Shown here: one piece after another, positions 36,199 through 45,065 of the stretch
Position numbering within the stretch: the first letter of the stretch is position 1
How the letters are laid out: the number at the start of each line of letters is the position of its first letter
NCBI GenBank assembly: GCA_049324535.1
Contig: JBMOOG010000025.1
Span: 1-51,097, forward strand
Source: JBMOOG01 sp049324535
Lineage (GTDB): Bacteria > Pseudomonadota > Alphaproteobacteria > Rhodobacterales > Rhodobacteraceae
Reading direction: 5' to 3'
Length of the DNA stretch: 51,097 nucleotides
Notes under the pieces: model-generated
Database searches by the model: none
What the model saw: only the letters and a program-made list of their open reading frames with translations
Told to the model about the DNA's origin: nothing
Program-made: the position numbers and the translations under genes

Positions 36199-36218
36199 AC
36201 CGGGCCGGCGGGTGGTCG

Positions 36219-36285
<67 letters not shown>

Positions 36286-36322
36286 CCCGCACCCCCGGGG
36301 TATTTGCGCGAAGAAGAAGCCG
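36286..36322 (+). repeat. Dispersed hairpin repeat, copy C (right part only)
   Basis: CCCGC followed by ACCCCCGGGGTATTTG, CGCGAA and GAAGAAGCC, matching copy B over the core and tail. The hairpin arm that should precede it falls in the gap. Confidence 0.8.
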
Positions 36323-36391
36323 GCCGGGGCGGGCGCTTGCCCGCAGGCGGTGGCTCGGCTATCACCGCGCGCGGAACGAAAGGACGAACGC

Positions 36392-37507
36392 ATGCGGGCG
36401 GAAGTGCAGAACTGGGTTGCGGCGATCGAGAAATCGCTGGGACTTCTCGGCCAGCGGATGAACATCGAGACGGCGCCGCACCGTCTGGAAGAGTTCGACG
36501 CGATGATCGAGAACCCGGACCTGTGGAACGATCCGGCCAAGGCGCAGAAGCTGATGCGCGAACGCCAGGCGCTGACCGACGCCTATGCGACCTACCGCCG
36601 GATCGACAGCGAGCTGAAGGACAACACCGAGCTGATCGAGCTGGGCGAGGCCGAGGGCGACGCGGCGGTGGTGGCCGAAGCCGAGGCGGCGCTGAAGGAG
36701 CTGAAGGACCTTGCGGCGGCCAAGGAGCTGGAGGCGCTGCTCGACGGCGAGGCGGACGGCAACGACACCTTCCTCGAGATCAACGCCGGTGCCGGCGGCA
36801 CCGAAAGCTGCGACTGGGCGGCGATGCTGGCGCGGATGTATGTCCGCTGGGCCGAGAAGCATGGCTACCAGGTCGAGCTGCAGTCCGAAAGCCCGGGCGA
36901 CGAGGCGGGGATCCGCTCGGCGTCCTATCGCATCTCTGGGCACAACGCCTATGGCTGGCTGAAGTCCGAGTCCGGCGTGCACCGTCTGGTGCGCATCTCG
37001 CCCTTCGATTCCGAGGCGCGGCGGCACACCTCCTTCGCCTCGGTCTGGGTCTATCCGGTGGTGGACGACACGATCGAGATCGAGATCCAGGACAAGGACA
37101 TCCGCATCGACACGATGCGCGCGTCGGGGGCGGGCGGCCAGCACGTCAACAAGACCGACTCGGCGGTGCGGATCACCCACCTGCCGACCAACATCGTCGT
37201 CACCTCGTCGCTGAAATCGCAGCATCAGAACCGCGAGATCGCCATGCAGGCGCTGAAGTCGCGGCTCTACCAGCTGGAACTCGACAAGCGCAACGCCGCC
37301 ATCATGGCCCAGCACGAGGCCAAGGGCGACGCCGGCTGGGGCAACCAGATCCGCTCCTACGTGCTCCAGCCCTACCAGATGGTGAAGGACCTGCGCACCG
37401 GCTACGAGACCTCGGACACCCAGGGGGTGCTTGACGGCGATCTCGACGGGTTCATGGCGGCGACGCTGGCGATGGGCGTCGAGGGCAAGAGCCGCGCCGA
37501 CGCCTGA
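36392..37507 (+). CDS. prfB: Peptide chain release factor 2
   Basis: A 371-residue class I release factor for UGA and UAA. The stop-codon reading tripeptide is SPF (203-205), which marks RF2 rather than RF1. GGQ is at 248-250. The reading frame is unbroken from the ATG: the programmed +1 frameshift at codon 26 of E. coli prfB is absent. Preceded by GAAAGGACGAACG. Confidence 0.95.
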   Translation: MRAEVQNWVAAIEKSLGLLGQRMNIETAPHRLEEFDAMIENPDLWNDPAKAQKLMRERQALTDAYATYRRIDSELKDNTELIELGEAEGDAAVVAEAEAALKELKDLAAAKELEALLDGEADGNDTFLEINAGAGGTESCDWAAMLARMYVRWAEKHGYQVELQSESPGDEAGIRSASYRISGHNAYGWLKSESGVHRLVRISPFDSEARRHTSFASVWVYPVVDDTIEIEIQDKDIRIDTMRASGAGGQHVNKTDSAVRITHLPTNIVVTSSLKSQHQNREIAMQALKSRLYQLELDKRNAAIMAQHEAKGDAGWGNQIRSYVLQPYQMVKDLRTGYETSDTQGVLDGDLDGFMAATLAMGVEGKSRADA

Positions 37508-37595
37508 GCCGCCGGCCCGATAAGGTTCTTCGCAATTACATCTTTGCGCGATTCATCGCCCCGTCCTAGCCTTCCGGAAAACGGGGAGGGACGAG

Positions 37596-38372
37596 ATGAC
37601 GCAGGTGGATTCGGGGCCATCGCCCCTGCCGGAGATCCGGACGATCGGCTTTGACGCCCTTGGCACGTCCTTGCGCGGAGGCCTGCGGGATTTCCTGCGT
37701 GCGCCGCTTTTCGGCCTGTTCTTCTCGGCGGTCTATGTCGCGGGCGGCATCGTGCTGTGGCTGGTCTATTCGGCGGCGGGCGAGGAGTGGTGGCTGTTCC
37801 CGGTGTTCCTCGGGTTCCCGATCCTTGCGCCCTTCGCCGCGGTCGGTCTCTACGAGGTGAGCCGCCGGCTCGAGGCGGGGCAGCCCCTCGTGTGGTCCGA
37901 GGTGCTGGGGGTGGTCTTCCGCCAGAAGGACCGGCAGATCCCGGCCATGGCCGCGGTGATCGTGGTGGTGTTCCTGTTCTGGGTGTTCGTGGCGCACGCG
38001 CTCTTCGCGCTCTTCATGGGGCTTCGGGCCTTCACCGATTCCAGCAGCGTGCTGTCGCTCTTCCTGACCGGCAACGGTCCCTGGCTTCTCCTGGTCGGCG
38101 GGGCGATCGGTGCGGCGTTTGCGGCGGTGCTGTTCGCGACCACCGTGGGCGGGCTGCCGATGCTTCTGGACCGCGAGGTGGATTTCGTCTCGGCGATGAT
38201 CACCAGCGTGCAGGCCGTCCTCGCCAATCCGCTGCCGATGCTCGCCTGGGGGCTGGTGATCGCGGTGCTGCTCTTCCTGGGCATGGCACCGGTGTTCCTC
38301 GGCCTCTTCCTCGTGCTGCCCATCCTCGGCCACGCGAGCTGGCACATGTATCGCGCGCTCTTCGTCGCCTGA
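37596..38372 (+). CDS. DUF2189 membrane protein
   Basis: A 258-residue inner-membrane protein with about six TM segments and the DUF2189 hallmarks GLRDFLRAPLFGLFFS near residue 30 and HASWHMYRA at the end. Function unknown; relatives are sometimes found near cytochrome oxidase genes, which is not so here. Followed by a terminator shared with the convergent bactofilin gene. Confidence 0.85.
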   Translation: MTQVDSGPSPLPEIRTIGFDALGTSLRGGLRDFLRAPLFGLFFSAVYVAGGIVLWLVYSAAGEEWWLFPVFLGFPILAPFAAVGLYEVSRRLEAGQPLVWSEVLGVVFRQKDRQIPAMAAVIVVVFLFWVFVAHALFALFMGLRAFTDSSSVLSLFLTGNGPWLLLVGGAIGAAFAAVLFATTVGGLPMLLDREVDFVSAMITSVQAVLANPLPMLAWGLVIAVLLFLGMAPVFLGLFLVLPILGHASWHMYRALFVA

Positions 38373-38377
38373 CGTGC

Positions 38378-38401
38378 AAAGGGCGCCCGAAGGCGCCCTT
38401 T
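38378..38401. terminator. Bidirectional terminator
   Basis: A perfect 10-bp stem (38378-38387 with 38392-38401) with the stable loop CGAA, and AAA/TTT at its base, between two convergent genes. Confidence 0.75.
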
Positions 38402-38427
38402 CTGTCGGCCAGGCTGGCGGCCCGCCG

Positions 38428-38910
38428 CTACTTCAGCGCCAAGGGCTGCGGAGGCGACAGCTGGCCCTTGGCCAGAGGATCGTCCTGGCGCTGGACCGAC
38501 CCCTCGAAATGGGCGCCGCTTTCGATGGCGATGGTCTTGTGGATGATGTCGCCCTCGACCCGCGCGGTCGAGGTGAGCCGCACCTTGAGCCCGCGCACGC
38601 GGCCGACGACGCGGCCGTTCACCACGATGTCGTCGGCGACGATCTCGCCCTTGATGGTGGCGGTTTCGCCGACGGTCAGCAGGTGGGCGTGGATGTCCCC
38701 TTCGACCACGCCCTCGACCTGGATGTCGCCGCTGGTCTGGAGGTTGCCGATGACGGTCAGGTCCGAGGACAGGACCGAGGCGACCGGCTTTGCCCGCGAC
38801 GCCGTCGCCGCGTAGTCCGAGGCAGGCTTCGGCACCGGGTAGTCGCTGGTCTTCGGCTTGTCGGCCTCGGCCTTCGGGCCCGGTTCGTTGATCCTGCTCT
38901 TAGAAAACAT
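38428..38910 (-). CDS. bacA: Bactofilin
   Basis: A 160-residue cytoskeletal protein that polymerises without nucleotide. A disordered charged N-terminus (1-40) precedes the beta-helix core (about 45-135; repeats such as GDIQVEGVVEGDI and GEIVADDIVVNGRVVG), and a short Pro-rich tail ends it. Bactofilins recruit wall enzymes to defined places. Its start lies inside the end of the M23 peptidase gene (11-base overlap). Confidence 0.92.
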   Translation of the reverse strand: MFSKSRINEPGPKAEADKPKTSDYPVPKPASDYAATASRAKPVASVLSSDLTVIGNLQTSGDIQVEGVVEGDIHAHLLTVGETATIKGEIVADDIVVNGRVVGRVRGLKVRLTSTARVEGDIIHKTIAIESGAHFEGSVQRQDDPLAKGQLSPPQPLALK

Positions 38911-40225
38911 CTTTCGCTGCCTTGATATAGGTCATCGGGTTGATCGCCGTTCCGTTCACCCGGACCTCGTAGTGAAGATGGGTGCCCGTCGAGCGGCCAG
39001 AATTGCCCATATCACCGATCCTGTCCCCGCGCGAGACCCTCTGGCCGACTTTCACACGGATTTCAGAGAGATGTCCGTAGCGCGTCTCGAGCCCGAAGTC
39101 GTGCTTGACGCGGACCAACTGGCCGTATCCCGACTCCCATCCCGCGAAGACCACCACGCCGTCGGCGGTGGCGAGTACCGGCGAGCCCATGGACCCGGCC
39201 AGATCGACGCCCTCGTGCATGCGCCCCCAGCGGCGGCCGAAGGGGCTGGTGTAGCGGAAGGCCGTTCGCAGCGGCAGGGCGAAGGGCGTCTTCTCGACCG
39301 CGATGCGGTAGAGGTTCATGCGGTCGAAGCCTTCGAGGATCTTGGCCGCCCGGGCGGCGGCCGGATCGGCGGCGGCGCCCTTGGTGGCGATCGACGGGGC
39401 CAGCGGGCCGACCGGGCCGCCGATGCCGGAATAGCCGCGCTGGACCTGGGCGAGGATGTCCTCGGGGTTCAGGCCGGCCGCCTCGAACATCTTGTCGAGC
39501 GGTTCCATCGAGACCGTGACCACGTCCTCGAGCTGGCGGAAGATCTCGTTGTTGCGCTCTTCCATGAGCCGCTTGTCGAGCGCCAGCTCCTCGGCCTCGG
39601 ACTTCGCGGCCTCGGCGAGGCCCGCCATGGTGTCGCGCTCCGCCGCGGTGCGGGTCAGGGCGTCGGTCAGGAATTCGAGCTGGTCGGCGGTCTCGTCGGC
39701 GCGCGCCAGCCGCTCGGTTCCGGGGGCCTTGCCGTTGAGCTGGTTGGTCAGCGCCAGCGCCTGGTCGCGGGCCGCGTCGCGGTCGTTCATGGCGGACTTG
39801 AGCGTGGACTGGATCACGCCGATCCCGGTCTCGAGCTCGCGCCGCCGCTCCTCCGAGGCGAGAAGCGCGGACTGCATGTGCGAGACCTGCTCGAGCGCGA
39901 CCGAGAACCGCTGCTGGGCGGCCAGAGCCTCGGCGGCGCGGGCGTCCCGTTCGGCGGAAATCTTGGCAATGCGGCGTTCGAACTGGGCCTCGCGAAGCTG
40001 GGCCTGCCGGGCCGCGTCGCTGTTGCCGATCGAGTCGATCAGCAGGACGGAGGTCGCGAAGAGCGTCCAGGCCAGGACCAGCGCGCTGCCGCCAAGAATG
40101 GCCGCCTGCGTCAGCGGACCCAGGCGGATGAACCTGGTTTCGGTGTCGGACCGAAGGAACAGCCGTTGTTCCGGAAGGCGGCGCGCGATGGCGGCGTGCA
40201 GCCGGTGCAAAACACGAACGGTCAA
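38900..40225 (-). CDS. M23 endopeptidase with coiled coil
   Basis: A 441-residue membrane-anchored peptidase. TM helix at about 38-64, a long coiled coil at about 72-250, then a LytM/M23 domain (about 325-425). Zinc ligands are present: HEGVDLAG and HLHYEV, with the RYGHLS catalytic His. It should therefore be active, unlike EnvC. Upstream partner of bactofilin in one operon; the pair resembles the bactofilin-LmdC type arrangement. Confidence 0.9.
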   Translation of the reverse strand: MTVRVLHRLHAAIARRLPEQRLFLRSDTETRFIRLGPLTQAAILGGSALVLAWTLFATSVLLIDSIGNSDAARQAQLREAQFERRIAKISAERDARAAEALAAQQRFSVALEQVSHMQSALLASEERRRELETGIGVIQSTLKSAMNDRDAARDQALALTNQLNGKAPGTERLARADETADQLEFLTDALTRTAAERDTMAGLAEAAKSEAEELALDKRLMEERNNEIFRQLEDVVTVSMEPLDKMFEAAGLNPEDILAQVQRGYSGIGGPVGPLAPSIATKGAAADPAAARAAKILEGFDRMNLYRIAVEKTPFALPLRTAFRYTSPFGRRWGRMHEGVDLAGSMGSPVLATADGVVVFAGWESGYGQLVRVKHDFGLETRYGHLSEIRVKVGQRVSRGDRIGDMGNSGRSTGTHLHYEVRVNGTAINPMTYIKAAKDVF

Positions 40226-40396
40226 GTGGTGCCCCGTGTGGTCATTGTCCCCCGTGCGGCCCCGGTCCCCCGACGCGGGTGTCGCAGGTCGGGCTTAACA
40301 ACCGCCTGACGGGGTCGCAACTGTTTTGGCCGTCCGACCGGGCCGACGCGCCCGTTGCCGCAGTTTTGGGCAGAAACCCGCCGACCGGAGCGCGCC

Positions 40397-41224
40397 TCAA
40401 CCTTCGGTTGATGACGCGCGATCGGCCAGAGGCCAGTAGAAGTCGGGCGGCAGGCCGGCCTCGGCGCGCTTTTCCTCGTTGAACGGGGGCTTCAGCGCGC
40501 CGTGGAAGTAGCGGCGCACCAGCGCGTGGAACACGTCCCGGGGATCGAGCGACTCGCGTCCGCAGAGCCAGTTGAACCATTTCGACCCGTAGGCGACATG
40601 GCCGACCTCTTCGGCGTAGATGGTCTCGAGCGCGGCGACCGTGCGCCCGTCGCCCGCGCTTCGGAAGATGTCGATCATTCCGGGCGTCACGTCGAGTCCG
40701 CGCGCCTCGAGCACCATCGGCACCACCGCCAGCCGGCCGAGAAGGTCGGTCGCGGTGTCCTCGGCCGCGCGCCACATTCCGGCGTGGGCGGGCAGGGCGC
40801 CGTAGGCGCTGCCAAGCGCCTCAAGACAGTCGCATATCAGATTGAAATGCTTGGATTCATCGTCGGCCGCCTTCACCCAGTCGTCGTAGAAGCCGAGCGG
40901 CATCGGATGGTCGGTGAAGCGGGCGATGATGTCCCAGTGCAGATCGACGGCGTTCAGTTCGATATGGGCCACGGCGTGCAGGAGCGCGATGCGGCCCTGC
41001 GGCGATCCCGGCCGGCGGCGCGGCACGTCCCGCGGGTCCAGAAGGACCGGGCGTTCAGGCCGTGCCGGGCGGGGCGGCGGATCCGACCGTCCGATCGGCA
41101 GCGGCGTTCCGGCCGCCCGCGCCGCGGCCCAGTCGGCGGCATGGCGGCGCGAGACGGCGCATTTCGTCCGGCCGTCCGCGGTGGTCAGCACCTCGACGGC
41201 GCGGGCGGCGAGGGTCTCGGTCAA
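40397..41224 (-). CDS. DUF455 ferritin-like protein
   Basis: A 275-residue DUF455 protein, a helical ferritin-like fold. Metal-ligand type residues are visible in AVAHIELNAVDLHWD near residue 87, ADDESKHF near 121 and IYAEEVGHVAYG near 209. I infer TTG 41224 as start: it overlaps the bcp stop (TTGA) and begins just before the conserved region; no ATG or GTG fits as well. Related proteins take part in tRNA hydroxylation or metal chemistry, but the reaction here is unknown. Confidence 0.82.
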   Translation of the reverse strand: MTETLAARAVEVLTTADGRTKCAVSRRHAADWAAARAAGTPLPIGRSDPPPRPARPERPVLLDPRDVPRRRPGSPQGRIALLHAVAHIELNAVDLHWDIIARFTDHPMPLGFYDDWVKAADDESKHFNLICDCLEALGSAYGALPAHAGMWRAAEDTATDLLGRLAVVPMVLEARGLDVTPGMIDIFRSAGDGRTVAALETIYAEEVGHVAYGSKWFNWLCGRESLDPRDVFHALVRRYFHGALKPPFNEEKRAEAGLPPDFYWPLADRASSTEG

Positions 41225-41682
41225 AGCGCCTGCGCCGCCGCAAGAACCTCGTCGGCATGGCCGTCGACCTTGACCTTGCGCCAGACGCGGGCGACGCGGC
41301 CGGTGCCGTCGATCAGGAAGGTGGACCGCTCGATGCCCATGTAGGTCTTGCCGTACATGCTCTTCTCGACCCAGACGCCGTAGTCCTCGCAGGTGTGGCC
41401 CGCCTCGTCCGAGGCCAGCACGATGCCCAGCCCGTGCTTGCGGCAGAACTTGTCGTGGCTGGCCGCGCTGTCCTTCGACAGGCCGATCACCGTGGTTCCC
41501 GCGGCGGCGAAGGCGTCGCGCCGCGCGGTGAAGTCGATGGCCTCGACCGTGCAGCCGGGTGTGTCGTCCTTGGGATAGAAGTAGAGCACCACCTTGCCGG
41601 GGCGCAGGGACGACAGGGTGATGCTTCCCCCGCCGTCGCGGGGAAGGGTGAAGTCGGGCGCCGTGTCGCCTGCGTCGATCAT
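41221..41682 (-). CDS. bcp: Thioredoxin-dependent peroxiredoxin (Bcp/PrxQ)
   Basis: A 153-residue peroxiredoxin reducing hydroperoxides. The peroxidatic Cys44 is in DDTPGCTVEA. The resolving cysteine found five residues later in E. coli Bcp is absent here (Ile49); Cys80 or Cys98 (GHTCEDYG) could resolve instead. Followed by DUF455 in a four-base overlap and divergent from the AsmA-like gene. Confidence 0.93.
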   Translation of the reverse strand: MIDAGDTAPDFTLPRDGGGSITLSSLRPGKVVLYFYPKDDTPGCTVEAIDFTARRDAFAAAGTTVIGLSKDSAASHDKFCRKHGLGIVLASDEAGHTCEDYGVWVEKSMYGKTYMGIERSTFLIDGTGRVARVWRKVKVDGHADEVLAAAQAL

Positions 41683-41771
41683 GTTCGCTTGATCCCTGTT
41701 CCGAGGTTTCCGGATGGAGTTTTAATCCGCCTCCGGCAAAGTTAAAGGGGGGCATCGGGGCAGGAGACGGC

Positions 41772-44700
41772 ATGAGCGGGACACCGGGCGCGGAGGGGCC
41801 GAAGGGGACGCGGATCGCGGCCCATCTGCGCCATCCGCGCATGTGGCTGGCCGTGGCCTTCGTGCTGCTGGCGTTCCTCGGCGGCTTTGCCGTCCTGGGG
41901 CTGACCGGCCGGCCGCTGATCGCGCCGGGCTGGATCGTCTCGGGGATCGAGACGCGGGCCAACGCGCTTCTGGGCGGGGCGGCGCGGCTGTCGCTCGGCG
42001 GGGTGGAGCTGGTGGTGGACGCGGACTTCGTGCCGCGTCTGCGCCTGCGCAACGTCGAGCTGCTGTCGCCGCGCGGGGTGCCGCTGGCGCTCCTGCCGGA
42101 GCTGCGGGCGAACCTGCATGGACGCGCGCTTCTGGAAGGGCGCATCGCGCCCCGCAGTCTCACCGTGACCGGGGCGCGGGTGTCGCTGCGCCGTCTGGCC
42201 GACGGGAGCCTCGATCTGTCGCTACAGGGTGGCGCCAACATGGCGCTGAGCCCGGCCGAGGTGCTCGACGCGATCGACACCGCCTTCGCGCAGCCGGCGC
42301 TGGCGGGGATCGAGCGGGTTCAGGTCGAACGGCTGAACGTCACGCTTGACGATGCGCGCACCGGCCAGATCTGGAACGTCACCGGCGGCGCGCTGCGGCT
42401 GGACCAGACGCCCGACCGCATCGAGATGACGATCGGCTTCGGCCTCAGCGCCGCCGAGGGCGCACCTCCCGCGCGCGCCGACATGGTGTTCAGCACCGAG
42501 AAGGGCTCGCGCGCGGCCGAGTTGACGGCACGGCTCGTCGAGGTGAACTCGCGCGATCTGGCGGCGCAGACCCCGGTGCTCGCCTGGCTCGGCGCGCTGA
42601 ACGCGCCGATCAGCGGCAGCTTCCGTTCGCGCGTGGCCGCCGACGGGCAGGTGAGCGAGATGGGTGCGACCCTGTCGATCGGGGCGGGCGCGCTTCAGCC
42701 GACGCCCGAGACCCGGCCGGTGGCCTTCGACGGGGCCGAGATCGACATGCGCTACGACCCGGCCAGCGCCGAGATGCGCTTCACCTCGATCACCGTGGAC
42801 AGTCGCGCGCTGCGCGCCGAAGCCAACGGCACCGCCTGGCTCAAGGGCATGGAGACCGGCTATCCCAGCGCGATCGTCGGGCAGGCGCGCATCACCCGCT
42901 TCGAGGCCGATCCCGAGGGCCTCTTCGCCGCTCCGGTCCGCCTGTCCGAGGGGCTGCTCGACATCAAGCTCGAACTGGCGCCGTTCCGGCTGCGGCTGGG
43001 GCAGCTCACGCTCATCGACGGGGCGCACCGGATCAGCGCGCGCGGGGCCATCGAGGCGAACGCCCGGGGATGGGACGTGGCGCTGGACAGCGACATCGAC
43101 GCGATCACCACCGACCGGCTCCTGGCGCTCTGGCCGCTGACGCTGGTGCCCCGCACCCGCGAGTGGCTGGCCGAGAATGTCGAGACGGGCGAGCTCTTCG
43201 ACGTGACCGCCGCGCTGCGCCTGCGCCCCGGGCAGGAACCGCGGGTGTCGCTGGGCTACGAGTATCGCGGGGCCGAGGTGCGGTTCCTGCGCACGCTGCC
43301 GCCGGTGCAGGACGGGTCGGGCTATGCCACGATCATGGACAACACCTACACGCTGGTCGTGGACCGGGGCCATGTGACGCCGCCCGAGGGCGGGCCGATC
43401 GACGTGTCGGGGTCGGTGCTGCGGGTGCCGGACCTGCGTGTGAAGCCCACCCGGGTCGAGATCGACCTGCGTACCGACAGCAGCGTGACGGCGGCGCTGT
43501 CGCTTCTCGACCAGCCGCCGTTCGGCTTCCTGACCAAGGCCGGCCGGCCGGTCGATCTGGCCTCGGGGCGCGCACGGCTGGAGACGCGGCTGGCGCTTCC
43601 GCTCATCAAGAACGTGCCCCTGTCCGACATCGAGTATTCGGTTGCCGGCCAGCTTCTGGACGTGACCTCCGATCGCGTGGTGCCGGATCGCCCGCTGGCG
43701 GCGGCGCGGCTGGCGGTGACGGCCGACCGGTCCGGGCTGACGCTGGCCGGCAAGGGCACGCTTTCCGGCGTGCCCTTCGACGCCTCCTGGCGGCAGGATT
43801 TCGGTCCCGAGGCGAAGGGCCGGAGCCGCGTCGAGGGCAGCGTCGAGCTGTCGCGCCGGTTCAACGCCGCCTTCGGGATCGGGCTGCCCGAAGGCAGCGT
43901 GGACGGAACCGGGCAAGGACGGATTTCGCTCGACATCCGCCCGGGCGCGCCGGTCGGGTTCCGGCTGGAGAGCGACCTCGCGGGCCTGCGGCTGTCGATC
44001 CCCGAGGTCGGCTGGTCGAAGCCGGCGGGCACGCGCGGGGCGCTTTCGGTCGAGGGCCGGCTTGGCGCGCCGCCCACGGTGGACCGGCTGGCGCTGTCGG
44101 CCCCGGGGCTGAAGGCCGAGGGCAGCGTCCGGCTGCGCAAGGGCGGCACGCTTGACGCGGTCACCCTGTCCCAGGTCGATCTGGGCTGGTTCAGCGGCGC
44201 GGTGACGCTCGACGGGCGCGGCCCCGGCAAGCCGGTCGGCGTGCGTGTGCTGTCCGGTCGCGCCGACCTGCAGCGGGCCAGCCTGTCCTCGGGCGAGGGC
44301 GGGCGGAGCGGTGGCGCGCCGATCGAGGTGGCGCTCGACCGGCTGACCATCTCGGAGGGCATCGCCCTGACCGGGTTCCGCGGCAGCTTCGCGACCGGCG
44401 GCGGGTTCAACGGCACCTTCTCGGGCCGGGTGAACCAGGGCGGGGCGATCACCGGCACGGTGGTTCCGATGCAAGGGCGCTCGGCGTTCCGCGTGCGCTC
44501 GACCGACGCGGGGGCGGCGATCGCCTCGGCCGGGATCTTCGAGCGCGGCCGGGGCGGGACGCTCGACATGACCCTGCGGCCCGAGGGCGAGCCCGGATCC
44601 TACACCGGCGAGGTCGTCATCCGCGACATCCGGGTGGTCGATGCGCCGGTGCTGGCCGAACTCCTCGGCATCATCTCGGTGGTCGGGCTCCTCGAGCAGC

Positions 44701-45065
44701 TCGGCGGGCCGGGCATCCTCTTCGGCACGGTGACCGGCAAGTTCCGGCTGAAACCGGGCCTCGTCGAGATCCGCAAGGGCGCGGCGGTCGGCGCGTCCCT
44801 CGGGATCTCGGCCGCGGGTCTCTACCGGACGGACGCCAAGACCCTGGACCTCCAGGGCACGATCTCGCCCTTCTACCTGCTGAACGGCATCGGCCAGGTG
44901 GTGTCGCGGCGGGGCGAGGGGCTCTTCGGCTTCAATTACCGGCTGCGCGGGCCGTCCTCGGATCCGCAGGTCACGGTCAACCCGCTGTCGATCCTGACCC
45001 CGGGCATGTTCCGCGACATCTTCCGCGCGCCGCCGCCCAAGGCCGGAACCGGAGCCGCACCGTGA
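41772..45065 (+). CDS. Large AsmA/YhdP-like protein
   Basis: A 1097-residue protein with one N-terminal TM helix (about 24-47). The rest is a long repetitive beta-rich periplasmic region (DUF3971-like in the middle, AsmA_2-like at about 850-1080). Such proteins (YhdP, TamB, AsmA) form grooved tubes that move phospholipid between the membranes. Length fits YhdP-like members. Its stop overlaps the queA start. Confidence 0.85.
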   Translation: MSGTPGAEGPKGTRIAAHLRHPRMWLAVAFVLLAFLGGFAVLGLTGRPLIAPGWIVSGIETRANALLGGAARLSLGGVELVVDADFVPRLRLRNVELLSPRGVPLALLPELRANLHGRALLEGRIAPRSLTVTGARVSLRRLADGSLDLSLQGGANMALSPAEVLDAIDTAFAQPALAGIERVQVERLNVTLDDARTGQIWNVTGGALRLDQTPDRIEMTIGFGLSAAEGAPPARADMVFSTEKGSRAAELTARLVEVNSRDLAAQTPVLAWLGALNAPISGSFRSRVAADGQVSEMGATLSIGAGALQPTPETRPVAFDGAEIDMRYDPASAEMRFTSITVDSRALRAEANGTAWLKGMETGYPSAIVGQARITRFEADPEGLFAAPVRLSEGLLDIKLELAPFRLRLGQLTLIDGAHRISARGAIEANARGWDVALDSDIDAITTDRLLALWPLTLVPRTREWLAENVETGELFDVTAALRLRPGQEPRVSLGYEYRGAEVRFLRTLPPVQDGSGYATIMDNTYTLVVDRGHVTPPEGGPIDVSGSVLRVPDLRVKPTRVEIDLRTDSSVTAALSLLDQPPFGFLTKAGRPVDLASGRARLETRLALPLIKNVPLSDIEYSVAGQLLDVTSDRVVPDRPLAAARLAVTADRSGLTLAGKGTLSGVPFDASWRQDFGPEAKGRSRVEGSVELSRRFNAAFGIGLPEGSVDGTGQGRISLDIRPGAPVGFRLESDLAGLRLSIPEVGWSKPAGTRGALSVEGRLGAPPTVDRLALSAPGLKAEGSVRLRKGGTLDAVTLSQVDLGWFSGAVTLDGRGPGKPVGVRVLSGRADLQRASLSSGEGGRSGGAPIEVALDRLTISEGIALTGFRGSFATGGGFNGTFSGRVNQGGAITGTVVPMQGRSAFRVRSTDAGAAIASAGIFERGRGGTLDMTLRPEGEPGSYTGEVVIRDIRVVDAPVLAELLGIISVVGLLEQLGGPGILFGTVTGKFRLKPGLVEIRKGAAVGASLGISAAGLYRTDAKTLDLQGTISPFYLLNGIGQVVSRRGEGLFGFNYRLRGPSSDPQVTVNPLSILTPGMFRDIFRAPPPKAGTGAAP

